A stretch of 64,000 bases of DNA from JACMRI01 sp043778625. Lineage in GTDB: Bacteria > Bacteroidota > Bacteroidia > UBA4408. Location: the NCBI GenBank assembly GCA_043778625.1, contig JAYWFU010000128.1:1-64000 (forward strand), given 5' to 3'. The notes beneath the pieces are model-generated. The model was not told the origin of the DNA and ran no database searches. It saw only the letters and a list, made by a program, of their open reading frames with translations. Each line of letters starts with the position of its first letter. Position 1 is the stretch's first letter. The position numbers and the translations under genes were made by a program. Below are positions 42,577 through 51,831 of the stretch, one piece after another.

Positions 42577-43854
42577 TCAGTGCTTTTTCCAATTTGGATT
42601 CATAAAAAACATACCTATTGATTTGGGCAGCTGCCTTGATGTCAATAATCCACCATCTGTTATTGTAAAAGTTAAGCAATCTTCAATATAATCAAATATT
42701 TCATGCCCAGTAGTATTTGCAGAAATAATACTCACGCTATATATCCCCGGAAACAAGCGTATATCGTGTAATTCAACCGTATAAGTTTCTTGGTTAGAGG
42801 TATGTACTATTTCTGTATTAGAGTCGCGCGCCATCATGTGAAACACTGGTGTTCCATCATTAGTTTTAATTTGTATGGCTAATTCCGATTTTAATTCGTT
42901 GGTGTTATTGTGTAACAAAAATTCAAAAATAAGTGTTTCGCCAATTGAAAAATCATTGCGTAGTTGGTGTGTATTGTCGTAAATTTTTAAGTGTTGAAAC
43001 TGTATATTACCATTACCTGTGCGGGTTGTAGCGTTGTTAAAATAAATTTGAGCGGCAGTACTTTCGTTTACCGCAGTGTATTGCGTAATTATTTGGTCAA
43101 TGCTTCCTATCGTTTTTATTTGTCCGTGTTCAAGCAATATACCTTGTGTACATAAGTTTTGTATCGCAGCCATATTGTGGCTTACAAATAGTACGGTGCG
43201 TCCTTGCGAGCTTACGTCCTTCATTTTGCCTAAGCATTTTTTTTGAAACTCTGCATCGCCCACTGCAAGCACTTCATCTACAATTAAAATTTCAGGCTCA
43301 AGATGGGCGGCTACCGCAAAACCTAAGCGCACCATCATACCCGATGAATAGCGTTTTACGGGAGTATCTAAGTATTTGGCTACACCACTAAAATCAACTA
43401 TCTCGTCGAGTTTGCTAGTTATTTCGTGCTTACTCATGCCTAGTATTGCACCGTTCAAAAATATATTTTCTCGCCCTGATAAATCGGGGTGGAAGCCTGT
43501 ACCTACCTCTAATAATGCTGCAATGCGGCCTCGTGCTTTTATTGTACCTGTAGTAGGTGTGGTTACTTGCGATAGTATTTTTAGTAATGTAGATTTACCC
43601 GCACCATTCTTGCCAATAATACCTAGTACTTCGCCTTGTTGTACTTCAAAATTAATGTTTTTGAGGCTCCACACATAGTCGCTACCGCCAGCTTGGTTAC
43701 GGTGGTTGGCATCCCCCAGCTTTAAATAAGGGTCTTCTTTGCCACGCATGGTATGCCACCAACGATTAAGGTCGTGGCTTATTGTGCCTGTACCTAGCTG
43801 CCCTAAGCGATATTGCTTAGATACGTTTTCTACCTTTAATACTACTTTACTCAT
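42577..43854 (-). CDS. Polysaccharide ABC exporter ATP-binding protein (Wzt-like)
   Basis: A 425-residue ATPase. I chose ATG 43854 because MSKVVLKVENVSKQYRLG is the normal start and it follows the permease stop by 1 nt. Walker A is GIIGKNGAGKSTLLKIL, the signature RYSSGMMVRLGFAV, Walker B EILIVDEVLAVGD, and the H-loop VLFVSHNMAAI. The C-terminal 170 residues form a beta-sandwich Wzt_C-type domain that binds the non-reducing end of the finished chain before export. With the Wzm-like gene it moves undecaprenyl-linked polysaccharide across the inner membrane. Confidence 0.93.
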   Translation of the reverse strand: MSKVVLKVENVSKQYRLGQLGTGTISHDLNRWWHTMRGKEDPYLKLGDANHRNQAGGSDYVWSLKNINFEVQQGEVLGIIGKNGAGKSTLLKILSQVTTPTTGTIKARGRIAALLEVGTGFHPDLSGRENIFLNGAILGMSKHEITSKLDEIVDFSGVAKYLDTPVKRYSSGMMVRLGFAVAAHLEPEILIVDEVLAVGDAEFQKKCLGKMKDVSSQGRTVLFVSHNMAAIQNLCTQGILLEHGQIKTIGSIDQIITQYTAVNESTAAQIYFNNATTRTGNGNIQFQHLKIYDNTHQLRNDFSIGETLIFEFLLHNNTNELKSELAIQIKTNDGTPVFHMMARDSNTEIVHTSNQETYTVELHDIRLFPGIYSVSIISANTTGHEIFDYIEDCLTFTITDGGLLTSRQLPKSIGMFFMNPNWKKH

Positions 43855-43855
43855 G

Positions 43856-44707
43856 CTACACGGTATCCATAAACGATTTTTCAACCCTATGGAATATCAC
43901 TAATCCCACTAACAATAGCACTACTGTAATGCCCACGCTATACATTAAATGTGCGAAATTAAACTCTCCCACACCTAATAACGCGTACTTAAATGTTTCG
44001 ATTATTGCAGTGATGGGATTTAATAATAAATACACCCGATACTGCACTGGCACTGTGGATAGTGGATACACCACAGGTGATGCGTACATTAATAATTGTA
44101 TGCCAAAGGTGATTAAAAATTTAAGGTCGCGGTATTTGGTAGTGAGTGATGATATAATAATACCTAATGCCAAACCCAATAACGCTATTAAAATAATTAA
44201 AAACGGAACTAATACCAATGCGCTAGTAGGTGCAAATGATGCTCCTTTGGCCATGTAGTAAAAGTAAAACACTAAGAACAATGCAAACTGAATACCTAAT
44301 TTAATAAGATTACTTACCGCTACTGATAACGGTACAATCATACGTGGAAAATATACTTTGCCAAACAAGTGTGCGTTGGCACTAAAGGTATCAGCCGTTT
44401 TGGTTAATGTGTCAGCAAAATAAGTCCATACTACTAATGCACTCATGTAAAACAAGGGTTTAGGAATACCGTTGGTACTAATACCTGCAAGGTTACCAAA
44501 TATTACACTGAAGGTAAGGGTAGTAATAATAGGTTGCACCAAAAACCATAATGGCCCTAAGATGGTTTGCTTGTAAAACGCCACAAAATCGCGGCGTACA
44601 AACAATAGTAACAAATCACGATAATGCCATAACTGCCTTAGTTGCAAGTTATACCATTTGCTTTGCGGACGTATTACTATATCCCAATTATCGTTAGCCG
44701 TGTTCAT
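43856..44707 (-). CDS. Polysaccharide ABC exporter permease (Wzm-like)
   Basis: A 283-residue ABC-2 type permease with six helices. The N-terminus has IRPQSKWYNLQLRQLWHYRD LLLLFVRRDFVAFYKQTILG, read in two pieces, then PLWFLVQPIITTLTFSVIFG, and the C-terminal part has YRDLKFLITFGIQLLMYASP VVYPLS. It is the first gene of the 13-gene operon, and its stop is 1 nt from the ATPase start. The Wzm/Wzt route exports finished chains, later ligated to lipid A core or held as capsule. Confidence 0.93.
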   Translation of the reverse strand: MNTANDNWDIVIRPQSKWYNLQLRQLWHYRDLLLLFVRRDFVAFYKQTILGPLWFLVQPIITTLTFSVIFGNLAGISTNGIPKPLFYMSALVVWTYFADTLTKTADTFSANAHLFGKVYFPRMIVPLSVAVSNLIKLGIQFALFLVFYFYYMAKGASFAPTSALVLVPFLIILIALLGLALGIIISSLTTKYRDLKFLITFGIQLLMYASPVVYPLSTVPVQYRVYLLLNPITAIIETFKYALLGVGEFNFAHLMYSVGITVVLLLVGLVIFHRVEKSFMDTV

Positions 44708-44835
44708 GTACTTATTTTTCTGTATAATTTTAAATACGAATAATTGTATTTAATAGATTGATATAAAAAAACAAAAAACTTGTGGTTTTTCTCGCACTAC
44801 TAGTCGTAGGTTATGCACCTATAATCGTTTATAAC

Positions 44836-45435
44836 TTAGGTATTATTGGTATTAGGTTGTGTAGCATCAATGTAAGCCACACGGCTCAAGGGTTCGTAGG
44901 CATCGGTTTCGCCTAGTAATACTTGGTTTTGCCCAGCTACGGTACGGTGCGAATAATTGGCCAACAAACCAGTGCGCATACATATTGCATGCACCTTGGT
45001 TACATACTCAGCCGTGGCCATAAGTGCTGGCATAGGGCCAAATGGCTTGCCTTTAAAATCCATGTCTAACCCTGCAATAATAACACGCACACCATTGTTA
45101 GCAAGGGTATTACATACTTCCACAATGCCTTCGTCAAAAAATTGTGCTTCGTCAATACCCACCACATCTACATTGTTAGCTAATAGTAGTATTGCAGCAG
45201 CACTATCCACAGGTGTACTAGCTATGGAGTTAGCACTATGCGACACTACATCGGTAGCATGGTAGCGGGTGTCTAGCGTGGGTTTAAATATTTCTACTTT
45301 TTGTTTGGCGTATTGCGCCCTACGCATGCGACGGATGAGTTCCTCCGTTTTCCCCGAAAACATAGAGCCACAAATGACTTCCATCCACCCTACTTTTTTC
45401 CCTACTGAATTGTTAATACTATTTTCTAAAAACAT
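44836..45435 (-). CDS. tdk: Thymidine kinase
   Basis: A type II thymidine kinase of 199 residues from the preferred ATG at 45435 (MFLENSINNS...), which matches the usual Bacteroidota start; ATG 45477 would add 14 residues. P-loop EVICGSMFSGKTEELIRRMR, Walker B VVGIDEAQFFDE, lasso region AICMRTGLLANYSHRT. It phosphorylates thymidine in the salvage pathway. The zinc-binding cysteines are partly lost (CMRTG for CxxCG, and SRVAY for the distal CxxC), which I recall as common in this phylum. Confidence 0.93.
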   Translation of the reverse strand: MFLENSINNSVGKKVGWMEVICGSMFSGKTEELIRRMRRAQYAKQKVEIFKPTLDTRYHATDVVSHSANSIASTPVDSAAAILLLANNVDVVGIDEAQFFDEGIVEVCNTLANNGVRVIIAGLDMDFKGKPFGPMPALMATAEYVTKVHAICMRTGLLANYSHRTVAGQNQVLLGETDAYEPLSRVAYIDATQPNTNNT

Positions 45436-45552
45436 ATTTGCGCCTAACGTTGTTTTACTTAGTTTTATTGCCAACAATAATAAGGTATTGCACCTTTGTA
45501 TCCGTTAGTTTTTATTAACATTTAATTCAATACTTTAAGTAGTACACCGCCA

Positions 45553-46284
45553 ATGAACAACGAAAATTATCGCAAGGAATATTTGAATAATTTAATAGCT
45601 ATTAATTCACTATCGGAAATATTAGCCGAGCAGGAAAACCCTGAATTTGCTATTGTAAATAAACTTAAAGAGCGCACCTTGCAGTTGTATCAAACCTTGG
45701 TAGCTATTGAGTTTGATGGTAAAAATACCCCCGCTCGTACTACTGCACGTGCCACCTACGAAACCCCACCAGTTATTGCACCACCAGTTACGGCTATAGA
45801 GCATAACAGTGCTTTTGTTGAAAACGCTACACCACCTAACCAATATTCTAACGCTGATTTAAACGAATTTAATACTGAAATAAACCAATTATTTACTGCA
45901 CCACCAACTAACGAAATTGCCCCTGTTGTTACCTCTGTTATTGAGGAAGTTACTCCACCTGAGTTTACAGTTGTTGAACCTATTGTTGATGCTCCTACTA
46001 TTGCCGAAGTTGTTGCACCAGTAGCCGTTTTAACACCTACGCCAACACAACTGCGCACACCGTTACAAAACTTTTTGGGGTTTAACGATAAGCTATTAAT
46101 TCAACGTAATTTGTTTGATAACAACAACGCATCTCTTACTAATTTTATGACAGAAATTGATAACTGCGAAACCTCGCACAAAGCCATAGGGCTTATAAAC
46201 GACTATAAAATAAAATTGAATTGGGATAAAGAAAGCGAGGCGTTTCATAGCTTAATAGGCTGTATCGAACAAAAATTTAGATAA
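45553..46284 (+). CDS. Conserved Bacteroidota protein of unknown function
   Basis: A 243-residue cytosolic protein. An N-terminal helical part (1-60) is followed by a Pro/Thr/Val-rich low-complexity linker (about 70-180), then a conserved C-terminal helical domain: LQNFLGFNDKLLIQRNLFDN, NNASLTNFMTEIDNC, LNWDKESEAFHSLIGCIEQK. The ending matches a domain common at the C-terminus of Bacteroidota hypotheticals (NDRFLFxRELF ... WD...F). Function is unknown. It is divergent from tdk and 17 nt upstream of the peptidase gene. Confidence 0.75.
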   Translation: MNNENYRKEYLNNLIAINSLSEILAEQENPEFAIVNKLKERTLQLYQTLVAIEFDGKNTPARTTARATYETPPVIAPPVTAIEHNSAFVENATPPNQYSNADLNEFNTEINQLFTAPPTNEIAPVVTSVIEEVTPPEFTVVEPIVDAPTIAEVVAPVAVLTPTPTQLRTPLQNFLGFNDKLLIQRNLFDNNNASLTNFMTEIDNCETSHKAIGLINDYKIKLNWDKESEAFHSLIGCIEQKFR

Positions 46285-46300
46285 CCTGTTAATACCCACC

Positions 46301-47551
46301 ATGCGTTTATTATTGATTATAGGTTGTTTTACGGTTACTTGCACACAGGCACAAGTACTTACACAGGCTCGTGTGTATATTGATAGCCTTACTGCGCCCC
46401 ACCTACATGGGCGTGGTTATGTAAGTAATGGGGTAAATAAAGCGGCGGCCTATATTACACAACAATTTAAAATCATAGGTGCATTGCCTGCCAACGGCAC
46501 TAGTTATGCACAACCATTTACAACATCGGTAAATACGTTCCCTAATGCTATGCAAGTACTATTGGGTACTGATACCTTGCAGGCGGGTAAGCATTACTTA
46601 ATAAGCGGTTACAGCCACTCGGTACACGGTACGTTTCCGGTAGTGTACTTAGATAAAGAAACATTTTTTAGCAAAAAAAAGTATAAAAAGTTTTTGGACA
46701 GTGTTCCGTCTAGCTACTTTATGCTAATTAATGCCAACGAATACACGCCTGCAGAGCGTAAAAAGCTAGTACACGAGATTAATACGTACCGCTCGTTAGC
46801 TGAGGGTATAATTATACTTACTAACCAAAAACTAACCTGGGGAGGTAGTGAGTTTTTAACTACTACACCAATTATTATTATTGATAAAAATTTAACATCA
46901 ACTATTACCCAAACCATTACTGTGGCTATTGATGCGGAGCTACAGCCTAACTTTACGTGCCAAAATATAGTGGCTAAGATTGAGGGCGAGCGCAAAGATT
47001 CTGCCATACTTATTAGTGCCCACTACGACCATTTGGGGCGCATGGGTAGCCAAACTTATTTTCCTGGGGCTAACGATAATGCAAGTGGTGTGGCTATGCT
47101 ACTAAGTCTTGCAAAACATTACGCTACCCACAAACCCAAATATACTACTTACTTGGTAGCCTTTGCTGGCGAAGAAATTGGCTTGTTAGGATCAAAAGAA
47201 TTTGTACAAAACTCAGTTATTAATTTAACAACTATTACACAAGTAATTAACCTTGATATATGTGGCACAGGCAACGAGGGTGTTACCATAGTTAATGCCG
47301 CCGCTTGCCCTACATTACTAGCACGTATGAATAATGTTAATACCGCCCGGCAGTTACTGCCCACTATTGCTGTGCGGGCTAATACCGCTAATAGCGACCA
47401 TTACTGGTTTACCACTCTTGGCATACCCTCGGTATTTATATACACTTTAGGCGGAAGCAAAGCCTACCACGATATATTTGACACCAGTGCTAACCTAAGC
47501 CTAGCCAAGTTTGAACAACTGTTTGAATTACTATCTAAAAGCATACAGTAG
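46301..47551 (+). CDS. M28 family metallopeptidase
   Basis: A 416-residue secreted aminopeptidase-type enzyme with a signal peptide (about 1-19, ending TQA). The zinc ligands and catalytic residues are in order: His and Asp in SAHYDHLG, Asp in PGANDNASGVAML, the Glu pair in VAFAGEEIGLLGSKEF, Asp in INLDICGTG, and His in KAYHDIFDT. A PA-like domain appears inserted before the catalytic domain (HGTFPVVYLDKE). It should trim peptides in the periplasm or outside the cell. Confidence 0.9.
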   Translation: MRLLLIIGCFTVTCTQAQVLTQARVYIDSLTAPHLHGRGYVSNGVNKAAAYITQQFKIIGALPANGTSYAQPFTTSVNTFPNAMQVLLGTDTLQAGKHYLISGYSHSVHGTFPVVYLDKETFFSKKKYKKFLDSVPSSYFMLINANEYTPAERKKLVHEINTYRSLAEGIIILTNQKLTWGGSEFLTTTPIIIIDKNLTSTITQTITVAIDAELQPNFTCQNIVAKIEGERKDSAILISAHYDHLGRMGSQTYFPGANDNASGVAMLLSLAKHYATHKPKYTTYLVAFAGEEIGLLGSKEFVQNSVINLTTITQVINLDICGTGNEGVTIVNAAACPTLLARMNNVNTARQLLPTIAVRANTANSDHYWFTTLGIPSVFIYTLGGSKAYHDIFDTSANLSLAKFEQLFELLSKSIQ

Positions 47552-47788
47552 TTAACAACATTAAAAAAAACAATCATGGGTGTTTGCGAATACTCGTATT
47601 TTATCTTGATTTAATAGTACTGCAAAAAAATCATCTATTTTGGGTTAAAACGTTAAGGTGTAACAAAGTCTTGTATTTATTAATTGAATACAGCACTTAA
47701 ATTAACTGTATTTAAAAAAAATAGTAATTTCGTATTACTTTAAAACAAAAATAAATTATTTACTTTTTATATTAAAACCAAAAAAAAC

Positions 47789-49057
47789 ATGAGTACTACT
47801 ACAACAGCACACGTTAGCATGTTCGAGCAAGTATTAGCTCGCTTTGATGTAGCCGCCAACCTTTTAAAGGTAGATGATCAAACAAAAGAAATATTACGTA
47901 ACCCACAAAAAACAGTTATTGTAAGCCTACCTATAGTTATGGATAACGGTAAGGTACAGGTGTTTCAAGGGTATCGCATAGTACACTCTACATTATTAGG
48001 CCCTTCAAAAGGCGGTATCCGTTACGCAATGGACGTGGATATGGACGAAGTAAAAGCCCTATCGGCTTGGATGAGTTTTAAATGTGCTATTGCTAACCTG
48101 CCTTACGGTGGTGCTAAGGGTGGTGTAACCTGCGACCCACGCACCATGAGCCTTGGCGAGTTAGAGCGTTTAACACGTGCTTACACCCGCTCAATGGCCG
48201 ATGTATTTGGGGTAGATAAAGATATTCCAGCACCAGACATGAACACCGGCGGACAGGAAATGGCGTGGATTGTTGATGAATTTGCACGTGTAATAGGCCA
48301 TTTAGAACCGGGTGTTGTAACAGGCAAGCCTATTGCTATTGGTGGCTCTAAAGGCCGCGAAGAAGCTACTGGCCGTGGTGTTATGGTAGCTACACTTGCT
48401 GCTTTAGTTAAATTAGGATTAGATAAAAATAAAGTTACCGCTGCTGTACAAGGGTTTGGTAACGTAGGGCAAAATGCCGCAAAACTTATTGCCGCACAAG
48501 GTATTAAAATAGTAGCCGTAAGCGACCACACTGCTGCCTACTATTGCAAAGACGGTATCGACTTAAACAAAATAACTGAATACTGGGCTGGCAACAAACG
48601 TACACTTATTGGCTACAACGCACCCAACACAGTACTTATAACCAACGAAGAACTTATTGCCTGCGATGTTGATGTATTAGTCCCTGCCGCTACTGCCAAC
48701 CAAATTACTGGCGAAAATGCACACTCCATAAAAGCAAAATTAATAGTAGAAGGTGCTAATGGCCCTACTACTGCTGATGCCGACCAAATATTAAATGATA
48801 AAAAAATAACAGTAGTACCCGATGTGTTAGCTAATGGCGGAGGAGTTACAGTATCGTATTTTGAATGGGTACAAAATCGTGCAGGGCATTATTGGTCATT
48901 AGATGAGGTAAATACTCGCCACGACGCAAGTATGACTGATGCTTTTAATCATGTATGGGAAGCAGCTACTGAGTTTAATACCTCAATGCGCTCAGGTGCA
49001 TATATTACTGCATTAAAAAAATTAGACCAAGCAATTAAGTTAAAAGGTAAATACTAA
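47789..49057 (+). CDS. Glutamate dehydrogenase (Glu/Leu/Phe/Val family)
   Basis: A 422-residue NAD(P)-dependent enzyme interconverting glutamate and 2-oxoglutarate plus ammonia. Substrate motif YRIVHSTLLGPSKGGIRY, catalytic Lys in MSFKCAIANLPYGGAKGGV, PAPDMNTGGQEMAWI, and the dinucleotide fold AAVQGFGNVGQNAAKL. It belongs to the 420-residue RocG/GudB-like class rather than the 450-residue GdhA class. A 237-nt leader region upstream holds a near-consensus TAATTTCG and no gene. A strong terminator follows. Confidence 0.93.
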   Translation: MSTTTTAHVSMFEQVLARFDVAANLLKVDDQTKEILRNPQKTVIVSLPIVMDNGKVQVFQGYRIVHSTLLGPSKGGIRYAMDVDMDEVKALSAWMSFKCAIANLPYGGAKGGVTCDPRTMSLGELERLTRAYTRSMADVFGVDKDIPAPDMNTGGQEMAWIVDEFARVIGHLEPGVVTGKPIAIGGSKGREEATGRGVMVATLAALVKLGLDKNKVTAAVQGFGNVGQNAAKLIAAQGIKIVAVSDHTAAYYCKDGIDLNKITEYWAGNKRTLIGYNAPNTVLITNEELIACDVDVLVPAATANQITGENAHSIKAKLIVEGANGPTTADADQILNDKKITVVPDVLANGGGVTVSYFEWVQNRAGHYWSLDEVNTRHDASMTDAFNHVWEAATEFNTSMRSGAYITALKKLDQAIKLKGKY

Positions 49058-49083
49058 ACCTTAACTAATTTTACCGACTAAAT

Positions 49084-49123
49084 AAAAAATGCTCCGTCAA
49101 TAATTATTGACGGAGCATTTTTT
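49084..49123 (+). terminator. Terminator, 40-bp perfect palindrome
   Basis: AAAAAATGCTCCGTCAATAA is followed at once by its exact reverse complement, then TAAG. It lies 27 nt after the glutamate dehydrogenase stop. Confidence 0.9.
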
Positions 49124-49176
49124 TAAGTAAGTACATTATTTTTTTTTCACCACTTGTTTTTAATACATTATTTTTT

Positions 49177-50139
49177 TGACCTAGGCATATTGCTAATGAA
49201 TAAACAGCGAGTAAATTCGCAGAATAAATTAAAAGACCATAGAACAAAAGTATCAAAGCCTATCCCTTTTGACTTTCAAGAGCAATTTAGTACCACTAAC
49301 TAGTGCTTATATTATTTAGTGAAATTAAAGTAAAGTAATGGCTATAAGTACACTAAATGCAGTAACGAAAAGTGGTTAAAAGGCACAAAGGCGCACGATA
49401 GGCAATGTTCTAAATGTTGTTATTGCGAATCTACTACGGCAGACACTCTTTTTCACCAATTAAAGTTTGATTTAGTTAAAGTGTTTTACATTGTGTTTTT
49501 TGTAAGTACTAATAAAAAAGGCATTACGAGTACTGAACTAAGTAGGAAATTAGACTTACGCCAAAAAACGTGCTGGCTTTTTAAACGCAAAGTAATGAAG
49601 GCTATGGGAGGTAGTGGTAACTTTTCACTACAGGGTACCGCCGAGGTAGATAAAACCGTTGTTGGTGTGGCTGAAGAAGGCGTTAGAGGGCGTAAAAACG
49701 GCAAGAAAAAAAGGATAGTTATTGCTATTGAAAAGAAGAAAAAAGGAGTAAGTAGATTTTATGCCAAAGTAATAGAAAATGCTGGCGCATTAAATTTAGG
49801 TAGATTTATGAAAGAAACAATTACTCCGCAAGCTAATATAAAGACCGATGAGTGGGCAGGATACAAGCCACTAGTAAATCACTTTAAAAATTTAACTCAA
49901 GTAAAATAAGGTAAAAAGGGACGTAATTTCCCTGAACTTCATCGTGTAATAATGAATTTTAAAGGATGGTTAAGAGGGATGCACCACCATGTAGATGACT
50001 TGCAAGAGTATATTAATAAATGCACCTATCGGTTCAATAGAAGCTTTATGAAAGAAAATATTTTGAAAACTTAGTGCAAAGAATGGTATTGGCAAATCCG
50101 TGTGCGTACAAAATGATTATTAATTAAGTGCCTAGGTCA
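49177..50139 (+). mobile_element. Degenerate IS1595-type insertion sequence
   Basis: A 963-bp unit bounded by 11-bp inverted ends TGACCTAGGCA (49177-49187) and TGCCTAGGTCA (50129-50139). It encloses a single broken transposase. Size and content fit the IS1595 (ISXO2-like) family. The 8-bp target duplications expected for the family are not seen, so the insertion is old. Confidence 0.75.
49196..50127 (+). pseudogene. IS1595-family transposase, broken by three stops and a frameshift
   Basis: From ATG 49196 the frame reads MNKQRVNSQ...IPFDFQEQFSTTN, stop, CLYYLVKLK, stop, then a zinc-ribbon part (YKYTKCSNEKW ... DRQCSKCCYCES) and the DDE domain: STNKKGITSTELSRKLDLRQ KTCW, GTAEVDKTVVG (first Asp), NIKTDEWAGY (second Asp). 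A stop at 49907 interrupts it, then GKKGRNFPELHRVIMNFKGW LRGMHHHV continues in frame, and a one-base shift near 50058 is needed to read ENLVQRMVLANPCAYK. Only 49481-49909 is open, so it cannot encode an active enzyme. Confidence 0.82.
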
Positions 50140-50399
50140 GTAAATTAAACCTGCAGCATAGTGTTACATTTATTACTTGAATCCACCTATAAAGAAAGAA
50201 CCGTTTAATAAATTGTTCCCGGAAGTATGCAAAAAACAGTAAAAACGAAAAGCAGGAAATCGGCACATTTAGGGCGGATTAGGGGTATTTCTTTATTCCA
50301 AAAGACGCATGTAAATTATTTATTGTATTGATAATCAATATATTGAAATGAAAAGAGAAGCGTTAAAATAGGTCAAAGCAAAAGTAACAAGATAAAAAA

Positions 50400-50920
50400 G
50401 TGTATGAAGTAATTTCTTCTTCACCTAAATTCGGAGTGCCTCATAAAGCAGAAGATGTAAATATTCCTCTTAAGATTTTTATTAAATATTCAGATTGTAA
50501 TCAGCCCTTTACAGGCTACATTGTAAAGAAGAAGAACTTTGTATTACTACAGGTGTAGAACAAACGGCTGTAAGTGTAATAAAGGTGCAAAAAAAATGCA
50601 TCGTTTGTTTTCAGATAAACTTGAGAAATACGAAGTGAAACCTAACCTAACTGAAGCGATTAAAATTGCATTAGAAAGCACTTACCATGAACTTAATAAA
50701 GATTCAGTTGAAAAAGAGATGATAAATGAAGCAGTAATTCTTTGCCAGAACCTGTGCCAACTGTGGCAAGACGGCAGCATAGCACTAAAGGAAGGATTGC
50801 AAAATTTACTCTTTCCATCCAGTTTGGTATATTACAAGAAAAATGGGGCATTTCGAGCCTCTGAAATTAATTTTATAATTACACAAGTCGCCCTACACAC
50901 GGGCGATTTGGCTTTAATAA
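50400..50920 (+). pseudogene. Serine recombinase C-terminal remnant
   Basis: The frame from 50400 reads VYEVISSSPKFGVPHKAEDV, then LKIFIKYSDCNQPFTGYIVK KKN; after a frameshift near 50538 it reads YYYRCRTNGCKCNKGAKKMH RLF. This is the zinc beta-ribbon and coiled-coil part of large serine recombinases, ending LQNLLFPSSLVYYKKNGAFRASEIN, as in Bacteroidota relatives (written in part). The catalytic resolvase domain is missing. The stretch 50140-50400 is too decayed to read. The open frame runs on through the tRNA gene only by chance. Confidence 0.7.
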
Positions 50921-50961
50921 AAAAAGGACTTAGTTCTATTTTTGAGTCTAAGTCCCTTTTT
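50921..50961 (-). terminator. Terminator of tRNA-Ser
   Basis: AAAAAGGACTTAG pairs with CTAAGTCC plus CTTTTT (one bulge). On the minus strand a run of seven or more T follows. It begins 2 nt past the tRNA end. Confidence 0.75.
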
Positions 50962-50962
50962 G

Positions 50963-51049
50963 CGGAGAGAGAGGGATTCGAACCCTCGGTACAGTTACCC
51001 GTACGCATGTTTAGCAAACATGTCCATTCGGCCTCTCTGGCATCTCTCC
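50963..51049 (-). tRNA. tRNA-Ser (GCU anticodon)
   Basis: The minus strand gives an 87-nt class II tRNA: acceptor GGAGAGA/TCTCTCC with discriminator G, D arm GCCAGAGAGGCCGAATGGAC, anticodon stem-loop with GCT (TTTGCTAAA), a long variable arm (GTACGGGTAACTGTAC) and T arm GAGGGTTCGAATCCCTC. CCA is not encoded. It reads AGC/AGT codons. A recombinase remnant lies at its 3' side. Confidence 0.95.
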
Positions 51050-51131
51050 TTCTTTATTTACTAATGCAAAATTATAAATAGATTTGATGTAAACAAATTT
51101 TATATTTGTATTATTATAAATATACTTTTTA

Positions 51132-51809
51132 ATGCTAGCCACCAATATTAATTATCTACTTCAAAAAGACCCACAGCTATCGTCAATACTAGGTTTGGCG
51201 CTAAATGTAACTACTCAACAATTAAGTAATTTTACTACTCAAAATATAACAGGTGCGCAGTTATTAGTGCTTGCAACACAGTTAAATACCTCAATACAAA
51301 ATTTACTTACCGTTAATTTAGCGTTGCGACACACCGTTTTCAACACTATTAAGTTATTAGTATTAGATGTTGATGGTGTGATGACTAACGGAGGAATGTA
51401 TTACAGCGAAAACGGCGATGAGTTCAAACGATTTAATACCAAAGATGGTTACGCTATTAGAGCATTAACTAAAAATGGGTTTGAGGTAGGTATTATTTCT
51501 AACGGAAAAAACAGTAACCTAATAACCGAGCGTGCCAAACTACTAGGTATTAATAAAGTGTATGTGGGTAGTGGCGAAAAACTTGAAATCCTAAACCAAT
51601 GGTGCACTCAATTAACTATTACACCAAGCCAAGTAGCATACATAGGCGACGACCTCAACGACTATAACATAATACAAGCAGTAGGCTTTAGTGCTTGCCC
51701 TGCCGACGCCTGCTTGCCTATTAAAAATTTAGCCAATATTACTTTAACCACTCGTGGCGGATACGGCTGCGTGCGAGAGTTTTACGATACTTACTTAACC
51801 AATAACTAA
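51132..51809 (+). CDS. KdsC-like HAD phosphatase with N-terminal extension
   Basis: A 225-residue protein. Residues about 73-225 form a C0-type HAD phosphatase: KLLVLDVDGVMTNGGMYYSE (motif I DxD), GIISNGKN (motif II), and YIGDDLNDYNIIQAVGFSACPADA, read in pieces (motif IV). This matches KDO-8-phosphate phosphatase, which feeds LPS core synthesis. KdsC usually has 165-185 residues; here about 70 extra residues at the start are helical and Gln/Thr/Leu-rich (YLLQKDPQLSSILGLALNVT). No other start fits better. The role of the extension is unknown. Confidence 0.82.
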   Translation: MLATNINYLLQKDPQLSSILGLALNVTTQQLSNFTTQNITGAQLLVLATQLNTSIQNLLTVNLALRHTVFNTIKLLVLDVDGVMTNGGMYYSENGDEFKRFNTKDGYAIRALTKNGFEVGIISNGKNSNLITERAKLLGINKVYVGSGEKLEILNQWCTQLTITPSQVAYIGDDLNDYNIIQAVGFSACPADACLPIKNLANITLTTRGGYGCVREFYDTYLTNN

Positions 51810-51831
51810 CCCTTTAACATAACTTAAAATA

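Noticed and set aside
50930..51081. C-terminal protein tail containing EREGFEPS continuing the recombinase frame
   Set aside because: This is the antisense of the tRNA-Ser T arm read as protein, a well-known artefact; the gene sense ends before the tRNA.
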